From assembly GCA_012728875.1 (NCBI GenBank), contig JAAYEF010000001.1:1-49458 (forward strand): a DNA stretch of 49,458 nt, given 5' to 3'. Within the stretch, counting starts at the first letter, position 1, and each line of letters starts with the position of its first letter. A program made the position numbers and the translations under genes. The notes below the pieces were generated by a model that did no database searches, was not told the origin of the DNA, and saw nothing but the letters and a program-made list of their open reading frames with translations. Positions 16,599-25,231 of the stretch are shown piece after piece. The DNA comes from Candidatus Cloacimonadota bacterium (GTDB lineage: Bacteria > Cloacimonadota > Cloacimonadia > Cloacimonadales > Cloacimonadaceae).

Positions 16599-16677
16599 TT
16601 TTACACTTCCTGAAGTTAGTTTCTATATCTATAAGTGCCAAAAATGGCAAAACTGAGATGCCAGAATCGAAGATTTT

Positions 16678-17769
16678 TTACTTCAGAAGTGAAATAATTT
16701 TCTCATAAGTCCAGAGTGATCTGCCCATCTCCTTGGGTATCTGCACGTTAGCAGGAATTGTGTGAGCTCCGATGATTTCATTTTTTTTACAATTCTCAAC
16801 AGAGACATGGTTTTTCTCATTCAGGAGGATGAAGAAGGTGGCGATAATCGGTTGTTTATCTTGGGATAAATGGAAGATGTGGATTCTGAATCTGCCGTTA
16901 TCCACCATGGTGATCCCCCAATCATCAATCCTTTCGATGCCATTCATCGCCTGCGCCAGCTTCGGACTGATCTTGCTTTGGGGCTGGGTATCCCCGGTGC
17001 TGTGCCCTGCTTTTAAAAGAGAGCGGATAAACTTTTGGATGGCAATGTATTGATTATAGTTCAAAATCTTACGGCTTGCCTCCCATCCAATTGCGAGCAG
17101 GATCTTGGAGCGCAGATTGCGGATAACTTTGTCTTTTCGCTTTTGTGCCACTTTGTCGCTTACGTTCATTGAGGCAGCATAGTCCCTTATTCCATTAAAT
17201 GCAAGCATGGCAGTGTAATCATGATACTCCTTGCTGGTAAGGATTTCCTTCTTTGCCTGAGGATTCAAGCCCTCTATGTCAACAGTGTTTTCAGATCTCA
17301 TCATATTCTGCAAGGAGCTGGCTTCCATACATAGCATATTGTACAGATCTCTTTCTTTTGCCATATATTCGTAGTGTTTGCAAAGCAGATTGTGCGTCAC
17401 CTGCCTTATCCAGGCATATACGTTATCGATATCGTTTTTTGAGGATAGCAGCAGTCTGATGATTTCTTGGGATATATCTTCGGATAGGCTGGGATCTTGA
17501 GTTTTTGAAAGGCAGAATAGGAAGGACAGCTTGTGATAATTATTGAACACATCCTCCACCGCCTTGGGGAATACGGAATTGATAAAGTCGGCTGGAATCC
17601 CCATCGGGTCTGTGGGGGCTGGGCTTTTGATCAGCTTTGCCAAAATGCTGCTGGCGATATCATCAGAAAGGTTTAGATGCATGAACCTCTGTGAAGTCAG
17701 TTCGCTGATATATCTGATCACTTCATCAAATTGCTTTTCGCTCATTAAGACAAAGTCGGTTTCTTTCAT
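16678..17769 (-). CDS. Sigma-70-like (ECF-type) protein with C-terminal extension
   Basis: The product has 363 residues and no signal peptide. Residues about 90-150 look like sigma region 2: PSLSEDISQEIIRLLLSS, then NVYAWIRQVTHNLLCKHYEY, matching the ECF pattern (AEDIxQExF...AWLxRxAxNL). Residues about 190-230 (YAASMNVSDKVAQKRKDKVIRNLRSKI) resemble the region 4 helix-turn-helix. About 120 extra residues follow, with a small beta domain (FRIHIFHLSQDKQPIIATFFILL), perhaps a sensor or regulatory part. AAGGAT precedes the ATG. The stop lies 79 bases upstream of the beta-helix gene start, so both may be co-transcribed. The motif match is partial; a phage- or transposon-type DNA-binding protein is the main alternative. 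Confidence 0.5.
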   Translation of the reverse strand: MKETDFVLMSEKQFDEVIRYISELTSQRFMHLNLSDDIASSILAKLIKSPAPTDPMGIPADFINSVFPKAVEDVFNNYHKLSFLFCLSKTQDPSLSEDISQEIIRLLLSSKNDIDNVYAWIRQVTHNLLCKHYEYMAKERDLYNMLCMEASSLQNMMRSENTVDIEGLNPQAKKEILTSKEYHDYTAMLAFNGIRDYAASMNVSDKVAQKRKDKVIRNLRSKILLAIGWEASRKILNYNQYIAIQKFIRSLLKAGHSTGDTQPQSKISPKLAQAMNGIERIDDWGITMVDNGRFRIHIFHLSQDKQPIIATFFILLNEKNHVSVENCKKNEIIGAHTIPANVQIPKEMGRSLWTYEKIISLLK

Positions 17770-18112
17770 CTTATTATCCTTATTCCATTTTCAATGCAAG
17801 ATAACTTGATTCAGAAGCTTTGGAAATTGTCAACCTCAAAAATCTGCGTCATCCGCGGCTTTTTTCGCGTTCTCTGCGGGAACCCTTCCAAACTGGCCTG
17901 GCCTTCGCCCTTGAGCCCAAATCAAGAGCCACCGCAATCCTGCTCATGTGCCTCCCAAATTTTTCGCGGGTGGTCTTTGGGATGTGTTTAGCTTGTCTTT
18001 AGGATGGAGCCAAGGGAGAAGCTGGGTTCGGGGCCAAGGGAGGCTGAGCTGAAAAATGTGGTTGCAAGTGAATTTTGGTGGGATTTTCGATATGGCTTGT
18101 GAAGGGCTGGGT
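17770..18112. other. Intergenic region with dispersed repeat
   Basis: No gene is supported. It separates the sigma-like gene from meaB, whose stop is at 18113. It contains a 27-base sequence (17976-18002) also found at 44148-44174 with one mismatch, and a GC-rich stretch CATCCGCGGCTTTTTTCGCG that could fold. A terminator for the mutase operon is not obvious. Confidence 0.5.
17976..18002. repeat. Dispersed 27-bp repeat, copy 1
   Basis: TTTGGGATGTGTTTAGCTTG followed by TCTTTAG. The second copy at 44148-44174 differs by one base (T to C). Both copies are intergenic. Confidence 0.7.
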
Positions 18113-19213
18113 TCAGATTTCGTCCAAGAGGGTTTTAACTGCCAAGAGCACCGGCAGTTCGCCTTTTTGCACCTGTTCGCGCAGATTTGGCAGTTGGGAT
18201 TGCACGCGGGGGTCGGCATTGAAGCGGTTGAGCACGCCCTCGGTGAGCAGGGATTCAAACCACTGTAAGACCTGATCCTGGCGGCGTTCAGCGAAGATCC
18301 CAGTGTTTTTGCCGTGTTCTACAAAGTGCTGCACGGCATCCCAAATCACGTTCAAGCCTTCGCTTTCGAGGGCGGAGCAGGTTACGGCGCGGCTGGTCCA
18401 GCCCGGTGTGGCAGGACGCAGATAGTGGAGGGCGTTGTTCAGTTCCCCCGCCGCCTGTTGGGCGGGCAGGATGTTGTCGCCATCGGCTTTGTTCACCGCG
18501 ATGAGGTCGGCAAGTTCCATGATGCCTTTTTTAATGCCCTGCAGTTCGTCTCCCGCTCCGGCAATCTGCATCAGCAGAAAGAAATCCACCATGGAACGCA
18601 CCGTGGTCTCGGATTGTCCCACGCCCACGGTTTCGATCAGGATCACGTCGTAGCCTGCGGCTTCGCAGGCAATCATGCTTTCACGGGTTTTTCTGGCGAC
18701 CCCGCCCAAGGCTCCGCCGCTGGGGGAAGGCCGGATGAAGCTGTGGGGATGCCTGCTCAGCTTTTCCATGCGGGTTTTGTCGCCCAAAATGCTGCCGCGG
18801 GACAGACTGCTGCTGGGGTCGATGGCAAGCACGGCAACCTTGTGTCCGCGCTCGATCAGCCAAACCCCAAAGCTTTCGATGAAGGTGCTTTTTCCGGCGC
18901 CGGGGGTGCCCGTGATGCCGATGCGCACGGAATTTCCTGAAGCGGGCAGGAGCAGGCGCACCAGTTCCTGCCCGTCTTCAAAGTGGCGCGGGGAATTGCT
19001 TTCGATGAGGGTGATGGCTCGCGCCAAAAGGGAGCGGTCGCCCTGGACGACGCCTTCCGCAATTTCGGAGGCGGAAAGCTGGACGCGGCGGGGCTTGCGA
19101 ACGCTGGTTACGGCGTTTTCACCGGGAGCCTGATTCGCCGGCAGCACCCGCGTGGCAAATTCCCTGCCGGCTCCACTGGGCACCCATTCGGGTTTGCGAT
19201 GTTTTTCGTCCAT
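18113..19213 (-). CDS. meaB: Methylmalonyl-CoA mutase-associated GTPase MeaB
   Basis: The product has 366 residues. MeaB uses GTP hydrolysis to gate cobalamin loading and to protect methylmalonyl-CoA mutase. The P loop is GITGTPGAGKSTFIESFG at about residues 100-117. VLAIDPSSSLSRGSILGDKTRM is the MeaB/ArgK signature, ILIETVGVGQSE the switch region, and AVNKADGDN the guanine-specificity motif. Compared with typical members the N-terminus carries about 45 extra residues before the usual AEGVVQGDRSLLARAITLIES start. Its ATG overlaps the mutB stop by one base (TGATG), so translation is coupled and the partner is unambiguous. Confidence 0.95.
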   Translation of the reverse strand: MDEKHRKPEWVPSGAGREFATRVLPANQAPGENAVTSVRKPRRVQLSASEIAEGVVQGDRSLLARAITLIESNSPRHFEDGQELVRLLLPASGNSVRIGITGTPGAGKSTFIESFGVWLIERGHKVAVLAIDPSSSLSRGSILGDKTRMEKLSRHPHSFIRPSPSGGALGGVARKTRESMIACEAAGYDVILIETVGVGQSETTVRSMVDFFLLMQIAGAGDELQGIKKGIMELADLIAVNKADGDNILPAQQAAGELNNALHYLRPATPGWTSRAVTCSALESEGLNVIWDAVQHFVEHGKNTGIFAERRQDQVLQWFESLLTEGVLNRFNADPRVQSQLPNLREQVQKGELPVLLAVKTLLDEI

Positions 19214-21339
19214 CAGTCCCCAAGCATTTTTTCCAAGAGAATCGTGGCAGCTTCCGGCAGCTTGGTGCCGGGACCAAAGATGGCGGTGGCGCCGCTTTGC
19301 AGTAGAAATTCATAGTCCTGAGGCGGGATCACGCCGCCCACCACGATGAGGATGTCTTCGCGGCCTTGCGAGGCAAGCTCTTCCACGAGCTGCGGCAAAA
19401 GGGTCTTGTGCCCTGCCGCCAGGGAACTCATGCCGATGACGTGGACGTCGTTTTCGATGGCTTGGCGCGCGGTTTCCTGGGGGGTTTGAAACAGCGGCCC
19501 CATGTCCACGTCAAAGCCCATGTCGGCAAATGCGGTGGCAACGACCTTGGCGCCGCGGTCGTGACCGTCCTGCCCCATTTTTGCCACCAGAATGCGGGGA
19601 CGTCGGCCTTCGCGTTCGGCAAATTCGTCGGTTAAGGCTCGTATTTTTTCTATTTCATCCATTTTGGCATACTCGCTGCTGTAAACGTTGTTGATCAGTT
19701 TGATGGAAGCCTGGTGGCGTCCAAAGGCTTTTTCCATGGCGTCGGAAATCTCTCCCAGGGAAGCTCTGTCGCGGGCGGCGTTTATGGCAAGCTCCAGCAG
19801 GTTTCCTTCGCCGCTTTCCGCCGCATGGCTGAGCGCTTGCAGGCTTTTTTGGGTGTTGGCTTCATTGCGTTCGGCGCGAAGCTTGTTCAGACGTGCAATC
19901 TGGGCATCACGCACAGCGCTGTTGTCCACTTCCAAAATCTCCATGGGGTCTTCTTTTTCCAGGCGATATTTGTTTACGCCCACGATGGTGTCCTCTCCGG
20001 AATCGATGTGCGCCTGCCTTCTGGCGGCGGCTTCCTCGATCCTGAGCTTGGGCAGTCCGTTTTCGATGGCTTTCGCCATACCGCCCAGTTCTTCAACCTC
20101 GGTGATGTGATCCCAGGCGCGTTTCATGATGGCATCGGTGAGGCTTTCCAGATAGTAGGACCCAGCCCAGGGGTCGATGACGCGGGTCACGCCGGCTTCA
20201 TGCTGCAAAAAGAGCTGGGTGTTGCGGGCAATGCGGGCGCTGAAGTCTGTGGGCAGGGCGATGGCTTCGTCCAAAGAGTTTGTGTGCAGGCTCTGGGTGT
20301 GTCCCATCGTGGCTGCCAGGGCTTCGATGCAGGTACGGGTTATGTTGTTGTATGGGTCCTGCTCGGTGAGGCTCCAGCCCGAAGTTTGAGAGTGGGTGCG
20401 CAGCGCCATGCTCTTGGGGTTTTTGGGGTTGAAGCCCTTGATGATCTTTGCCCAAAGCACACGTGCGGCGCGCATTTTCGCCAATTCCATGAAATAGTTC
20501 ATGCCCTGCGCCCAGAAAAAGGAAAGGCGGGGAGCGATGAGATCGATGTCCAAACCGGCGTTCACGGCGGTGCGCACATATTCCAGGCCGTCGGCAAGCG
20601 TGTATGCCATTTCCAGGTCGGCAGTGGCTCCGGCTTCGTGCATGTGGTAGCCGGAAATGCTGATGCTGTTGAACTTTGGCATGTTTTTGGAGGTGTAGCG
20701 GAAAATGTCGGCAATGATGCGCATGGAGGCTTCCGGCGGATAGATGTAGGTGTTGCGCACCATATATTCTTTCAGGATGTCGTTTTGGATGGTGCCATTT
20801 AGGAGTTCCGGCTTTACGCCCTGCTCTTCGGCGGCAAGGATGTAGAACGCCATGATCGGGATCACCGCGCCGTTCATGGTCATGGAAACGCTCATCTTGT
20901 CCAGCGGAATCTGGTCGAAGAGGATTTTCATATCCAGGATGCTGTCCACAGCCACGCCGGCTTTGCCAACGTCGCCGATCACCCTGGGATGATCGGAATC
21001 GTAGCCCCTGTGGGTGGCAAGGTCAAAGGCGATGGACAAGCCTTTTTGCCCCATCGCCAGGTTGCGGCGGTAGAAGGCGTTGGACTCTTCGGCGGTGGAA
21101 AATCCAGCGTATTGGCGGATGGTCCAGGGACGCTGCACATACATGGTGGGATATGGTCCGCGCAGGAAGGGCGCGATGCCGCTGAGGTAGTCCAGATGCT
21201 GCAGGTCGTGCAGGTCTTTGTCTGTATAAAGGGGTTTGACGTCGATTTGTTCGTTTGTGCGCCAGATTTGAGCGGACGCGACCTGCCCTTTGCGCTCGGC
21301 GGCAAAATCGGGGTTCAACTTGGTGAAATCTGGTTTCAT
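19213..21339 (-). CDS. mutB: Methylmalonyl-CoA mutase, large (catalytic) chain
   Basis: The enzyme interconverts succinyl-CoA and (R)-methylmalonyl-CoA using adenosylcobalamin. The ATG at 21339 ([12 protein letters not shown]) gives 708 residues, the family's normal size, and overlaps the mutA stop by four bases (ATGA) with GGAGGTGG just upstream; the longer frame reads back into mutA and is rejected. The TIM-barrel part contains [18 protein letters not shown] and [15 protein letters not shown], the catalytic Tyr and CoA-binding segments. The C-terminal cobalamin domain has [20 protein letters not shown], with the DxHxxG motif whose His ligates cobalt (about residue 590), then MSSLAAGH and [10 protein letters not shown]. 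All key motifs seem intact. Confidence 0.97.
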   Translation of the reverse strand: MKPDFTKLNPDFAAERKGQVASAQIWRTNEQIDVKPLYTDKDLHDLQHLDYLSGIAPFLRGPYPTMYVQRPWTIRQYAGFSTAEESNAFYRRNLAMGQKGLSIAFDLATHRGYDSDHPRVIGDVGKAGVAVDSILDMKILFDQIPLDKMSVSMTMNGAVIPIMAFYILAAEEQGVKPELLNGTIQNDILKEYMVRNTYIYPPEASMRIIADIFRYTSKNMPKFNSISISGYHMHEAGATADLEMAYTLADGLEYVRTAVNAGLDIDLIAPRLSFFWAQGMNYFMELAKMRAARVLWAKIIKGFNPKNPKSMALRTHSQTSGWSLTEQDPYNNITRTCIEALAATMGHTQSLHTNSLDEAIALPTDFSARIARNTQLFLQHEAGVTRVIDPWAGSYYLESLTDAIMKRAWDHITEVEELGGMAKAIENGLPKLRIEEAAARRQAHIDSGEDTIVGVNKYRLEKEDPMEILEVDNSAVRDAQIARLNKLRAERNEANTQKSLQALSHAAESGEGNLLELAINAARDRASLGEISDAMEKAFGRHQASIKLINNVYSSEYAKMDEIEKIRALTDEFAEREGRRPRILVAKMGQDGHDRGAKVVATAFADMGFDVDMGPLFQTPQETARQAIENDVHVIGMSSLAAGHKTLLPQLVEELASQGREDILIVVGGVIPPQDYEFLLQSGATAIFGPGTKLPEAATILLEKMLGD

Positions 21340-23207
21340 GGTGCCACCTCCATTTTTGCGGCAAGCTCTTTGAGAGTATCCAACACATTGGCGCGCAGGT
21401 GGATGAAAAGATCGATGCCGTCTTTTTTGTAGGATTCCACCATGTCCTGCGGGTAGCCAGCCAGGATCAGGGTCTTTCCTTTCAGCTTTGCACAGAGGGC
21501 GGGAACAAGCTCGGGATATTTGTCGTCCGTGCTGCAAATGCAGATGGCTTGATAGTCCTTTGCCGCTGTGATGGCGGTGTCGATATCCGTGTAGCCTGTG
21601 CCGGTGACGGTTTCAAAGCCGCCCACCTGCAGGAATCCGGCGGAAAAGTCTGCACGGGCCTTATATTCGGCGAGGCTGCCCATGGTGAGCAGGAAAACTT
21701 CGGGCTTTGCTTTTTGGATGCGGGCACGGAAGTTTTCCAGAGTGCCAACGGCTCTCAGCCGGGGCAGGGCGCCCTGGGAAAGCCTGACCGCAGCTTTGGA
21801 ATCGTCGATTTTGTCTTCCACGGCGGGACGGGCTTCGTCGTTGGGATCGGCATACATATTTACGCCCACAAAGACGTCACGGCGCTTGTGGACGGCGTCC
21901 AATCTGGCATGGGCAACGCCGGCGATCATCTCGTGTATCTTGCCGCTTTCCAAGCACTTGAGCATTCCGCCCTCGGCTTCGATCTCCTGCATCAGCTTCC
22001 AGGCTTGCGCGGCAAGCTGGGCGGTGAGGTTTTCGATGTAATAGCAGCCGCCAGCGGGGTCGGCAACCTTGCTGAAATGGGCTTCCTCGCCCAGGATGAG
22101 CTGTTGGTTGCGAGCCAGTCTTTTGGCAAATTCTTCCGCCTGAGGGTTCACCACGGCGTCGAAGCGGTCGATTTCGAGGCTGTCAACTCCGCCGATCACA
22201 GCGGAAAAGCCTTCCGTGGAGGTGCGCAGCAGGTTCACATAGAGGTCGTAGCGGCTTTTGTTGAAGCTGCCGGTTTTGCCGTGAATCCAGATCTTGCGGG
22301 CATCACCTTCAGCGCCAAAGGCTTTGAGAGCCTCGTTCCACAGCATTCTGAAGGCGCGGATCTTGGCAATTTCCATAAAGAAGTTTGAGCCGAGAGCCAG
22401 CCGAGCTTGGAAAAGCGGGGCGATCCGGTTGACGTCCATGCCTTTGTCGGTGAGGCGCCGCAGATATTCCAAAGCGGAAGCCAGAACGAAGCCCAGTTCC
22501 TGTGCGGAAGAGGCGCCGGCGGATTCATAAACCGTGCCGTCCAGCGAGATGGCTCGCAATTTGGGCGCTTCTTCGATTCGGCTTTGCACCGTTTTTTCCA
22601 GAGTATCCCAAGCGGCTTCCCAGCTTAGGTTCAAAAAGCCTTTGCGGGCATATTCGGCGATGGGATCATAGCCAAGGCTGCCGGGCAGATCCCTGATCTC
22701 ATCTTTATGCTGCCGGGCAAGCCAGGCAAAAAGGTCGGGGTCGTCCATGTCAAGCTGCGCCATCAGCGGTGCGGCTTTCAGGTCCACGCCATTGAGCGCG
22801 GTTTGGAAATCTTCGGCGGTTTTGAAAACCACGCCCCGGGGATTGTCGTCGTGCGCCAAAGCCAGGTTCACCATGGTGAGACCGCGCTGGAGCTCAGCCA
22901 GGATCTGCTTGTTCAGAGCGGCGGGATCCGCTTCGCTTTGGGCTTGGGCAAGTTCCCAGCTTCCGTCGTGTTCAGCGGAGTTGCCGCGCTGGAAAGGCGC
23001 ATCTCCGGGCAGGGCGTTCACAAAAGGCAGGCTTTCCAAGTCTTCCTTGCGGTAGATGGGTTTGAGCGTGATGCCTTCCGGGGTGCGGGTGTACATCACT
23101 TTGTCATAATCCGCTCCCTTGAGGGCTTCAACTGCCTTTTCTTTCCATTCCTCCCAGCTTGGGACGGGAAATTCGTCGTGCAGATCAAGCTGCTTTTTAA
23201 TGTTCAC
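21336..23207 (-). CDS. mutA: Methylmalonyl-CoA mutase, small (non-catalytic) chain
   Basis: The 623-residue product is the structural partner of MutB in the alpha-beta enzyme. The N-terminus ([21 protein letters not shown]) matches the short linker region of MutA. The barrel domain is present but lacks MutB's [10 protein letters not shown] catalytic stretch. The C-terminal B12-like domain ([34 protein letters not shown]) has no DxHxxG, as expected for the non-binding chain. It ends in an ATGA overlap with mutB. It lies 13 bases downstream of the pgk-like gene, so the four genes pgk, mutA, mutB and meaB probably form one transcript. Confidence 0.93.
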   Translation of the reverse strand: MNIKKQLDLHDEFPVPSWEEWKEKAVEALKGADYDKVMYTRTPEGITLKPIYRKEDLESLPFVNALPGDAPFQRGNSAEHDGSWELAQAQSEADPAALNKQILAELQRGLTMVNLALAHDDNPRGVVFKTAEDFQTALNGVDLKAAPLMAQLDMDDPDLFAWLARQHKDEIRDLPGSLGYDPIAEYARKGFLNLSWEAAWDTLEKTVQSRIEEAPKLRAISLDGTVYESAGASSAQELGFVLASALEYLRRLTDKGMDVNRIAPLFQARLALGSNFFMEIAKIRAFRMLWNEALKAFGAEGDARKIWIHGKTGSFNKSRYDLYVNLLRTSTEGFSAVIGGVDSLEIDRFDAVVNPQAEEFAKRLARNQQLILGEEAHFSKVADPAGGCYYIENLTAQLAAQAWKLMQEIEAEGGMLKCLESGKIHEMIAGVAHARLDAVHKRRDVFVGVNMYADPNDEARPAVEDKIDDSKAAVRLSQGALPRLRAVGTLENFRARIQKAKPEVFLLTMGSLAEYKARADFSAGFLQVGGFETVTGTGYTDIDTAITAAKDYQAICICSTDDKYPELVPALCAKLKGKTLILAGYPQDMVESYKKDGIDLFIHLRANVLDTLKELAAKMEVAP

Positions 23208-23220
23208 GGGCCTGTACTCC

Positions 23221-24492
23221 TTATTCTTTGATGAGCGCCTGTACCGGCTTCATGCCATAGGGCGAGCCTTGTACGATGGAATCCAAAATGGCGCCGCCGC
23301 CGGTGAAGAAATAGTAGCGAGGGTCGTTTTTCGCGTTGGCAAAGACCCCGGGCAAGAGTTCGCGGAAATCCTGAATGGTGTCGCCGCCGCCGATCAATTT
23401 CAGGGCTTGGGTGCTGGCATCCAAAAGCAGGTTGAAGGCCTTGGTTCCTTCCCGGAAGAGGGTGGTGTAGCCCATCACGGCATTCACAAAAATGGTGGCG
23501 GCAGAGGAAAAGACCTGCTTCACATTTTCGTCTTCAAAAGAGCGCGGGTCGATGTCCAAAACATAGTTAAGCTGCGTTCCCGGAGCCAGATCCGCAACGC
23601 GGTGGGCACGGAAATTTTCGGCGTTTTCAAAGCTGTCGGATTCGATGATCCAGGGCAGTTCGACAATTCTATCCTGATAGGGTTCAAGGTCTTTCAGGAA
23701 CTGGGCGGCGAGGTCCAGGTCGCCCTGCTCCAAACCCTTGATGCTGAGATTGTATTTCACGGCGAGGTAGGCGTTGTAAAGCACCCCGCCCAAAACCAGC
23801 TTGTCGCTGATTTTGATGAGCGAGGAGAGCGGCCCCATCTTGGTGTCGAATTTTGAGCCCGCCACCACGGAAACCAGGGGACGCTTGGGGTCGAAGACCT
23901 TGCTGAGGTTGTCGATCTCTTTTTGCATCAGGAGTCCTGCGTAGGAAGGCAGAAACTTTGTGATGTTGAAAGTGGAGGCATGAGGCTGCCAGGAACCGAA
24001 GGCATCGTTGATGAAAAGATCGGCGTTGGCTGCCAGCCCCTGAGCCAAAAGGTCGGAAGCTTCGTTTTTGCTTTCCTCACCTTTGAACCAGCGTGTGTTT
24101 GGCAGATACACAAAATCCACCCTGCCAGCTTTCAACTGCTGAACCGCAGAGGCGATGGGGCTCAAATCCGTGATCCCTTCCGCGCCGGAAGCTGTGCAAT
24201 CCGGAATCAGGCCCTTGAGCTGCAGCTTTTCTTCCAGATAGTCCACGATGGGGCGCACGGATTCGTCGTCGGAGATGGAGATTTCTCCGGTTTTTTTGTC
24301 GTAAGGCCTGCCCACATGGGTCATCAAAATGGGCAGTCCACCCTTCTTAAAGACGTGCAAAATGGTGGGGATGGTGGATTCGATGCGCATGGGATCCTTG
24401 ATCTTTCCTTTTTTCACCACGTTGTGATCCACGCGCATGAGCACCACTTTGCCTTTCAAGTCGGCATCAAGAAAACTGGGGACTTTTGACAT
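23221..24492 (-). CDS. pgk: Phosphoglycerate kinase (divergent)
   Basis: PGK transfers the acyl phosphate of 1,3-bisphosphoglycerate to ADP. The 423-residue product is recognisable from end to end: MRVDHNVV (usual RVDFNVP), PMRIESTIPTI, THVGRP, LPNTRWFKG, FINDAFGSWQPHAS, AGSKFDTKMG (usual GGAKVxDK), VMGYT, IGGGDT (about residue 366) and FTGGGA. The nucleotide-site lysines and GGGDT aspartate are kept. In the AFGTAHRAH block the Arg that contacts the substrate phosphate is replaced (SWQPHAS); four of the five basic-patch arginines remain. So it belongs to a deviating branch and the substrate might not be standard. It heads the mutase gene cluster. A TTGACG plus TATGAT pair about 85-115 bases upstream is a possible promoter. 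Confidence 0.85.
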   Translation of the reverse strand: MSKVPSFLDADLKGKVVLMRVDHNVVKKGKIKDPMRIESTIPTILHVFKKGGLPILMTHVGRPYDKKTGEISISDDESVRPIVDYLEEKLQLKGLIPDCTASGAEGITDLSPIASAVQQLKAGRVDFVYLPNTRWFKGEESKNEASDLLAQGLAANADLFINDAFGSWQPHASTFNITKFLPSYAGLLMQKEIDNLSKVFDPKRPLVSVVAGSKFDTKMGPLSSLIKISDKLVLGGVLYNAYLAVKYNLSIKGLEQGDLDLAAQFLKDLEPYQDRIVELPWIIESDSFENAENFRAHRVADLAPGTQLNYVLDIDPRSFEDENVKQVFSSAATIFVNAVMGYTTLFREGTKAFNLLLDASTQALKLIGGGDTIQDFRELLPGVFANAKNDPRYYFFTGGGAILDSIVQGSPYGMKPVQALIKE

Positions 24493-24575
24493 GACTTGGA
24501 CTCCTTGTTTATATCATTTTATTTGTTTGTATTGCAAGCCGTTATGCCTTATTCAGAGCCAAAACGGAAATTTAT

Positions 24576-24606
24576 ATCATATTAAGAAAAGGCGGCAGCA
24601 CGTCAA
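24576..24606 (-). promoter_or_regulatory. Possible promoter of the pgk-mutAB-meaB cluster
   Basis: Minus strand: TTGACG (24606-24601), then TATGAT (24581-24576) at a 19-base spacing, or AATATG at 17. It overlaps the end of the upstream thermonuclease-family gene. Confidence 0.35.
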
Positions 24607-25100
24607 GGTTTTTTTCGTTTGAGCTTGCGCCACTCCCACGGGGGGATGGGATTTTTGTCCGCCCAAAGCCCCTTTTTGGCGCTTCTGGCCATAAATTCCA
24701 GACCTGCCAGGACGGGATCATCGCTATATTGCTTGTAGTGCCAAGCCAGCCCTGCTTTCAACAGTTCCCGCGACAGGCTTTGATTGCCATCATAGATCAC
24801 ATCGCCCAAAATTCGTCCATAGCGGTCCTTTTCATCCCACTCCACCGTGACGGTTTTGCCAAAAACCTTGGCGGAAGCAAAATTGGTGGCGGCTGAGCCA
24901 AAGGGCTGAGCTTTTTCAGGACAGTCTATGCCTTGCAGACGAATCTTGTGTTGGGTGCTGCCCACCAAAACCGTGACTGTGTCTCCGTCCTGAACCTTTA
25001 CAACCTTGCCTTTCAGTTGATCTGCGGAGGGGCTGAAAATAATGATGTACAGCACAATGAACAAAAACAGTACTGCGCCGCCAATGCTTTCTCGTTTCAT
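24603..25100 (-). CDS. Thermonuclease-family (SNase) protein, membrane-anchored
   Basis: The 165-residue product begins with a signal anchor (SIGGAVLFLFIVLYIIIFSP) and then one staphylococcal-nuclease domain. Catalytic positions are kept: KIRLQGIDCPE carries the equivalents of Arg35 and Glu43 with the calcium Asp, and DRYGRILGDV carries Arg87. The usual ending LWADKNPIPPWEWRK is present. It probably acts outside the cytoplasmic membrane as a calcium-dependent phosphodiesterase on DNA or RNA. It is transcribed in the same direction as the pgk cluster with a 110-base gap, but no functional link is evident. Confidence 0.9.
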   Translation of the reverse strand: MKRESIGGAVLFLFIVLYIIIFSPSADQLKGKVVKVQDGDTVTVLVGSTQHKIRLQGIDCPEKAQPFGSAATNFASAKVFGKTVTVEWDEKDRYGRILGDVIYDGNQSLSRELLKAGLAWHYKQYSDDPVLAGLEFMARSAKKGLWADKNPIPPWEWRKLKRKKP

Positions 25101-25231
25101 GAATCCACATTTTTTATGAATTCTGCTTTTGTCAAGGAATCCCTGAGCTCAGGAGGCAGGAAAAGCTTGACAGCGGCAGGGCAATTTTGTGTTTGTAAAA
25201 GCACTCCCGCAAGGGGTGAAAAGGAGACAAA

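Noticed and set aside
19714-20802. 362-residue open frame antisense to mutB
   Set aside because: Mirror frame of a strongly conserved gene; GVG/HxGxG-rich composition is typical of antisense frames.
24493-24602. Cobalamin riboswitch ahead of the mutase cluster
   Set aside because: The 110-base gap is too short and lacks the B12-box-type sequence or stems expected.
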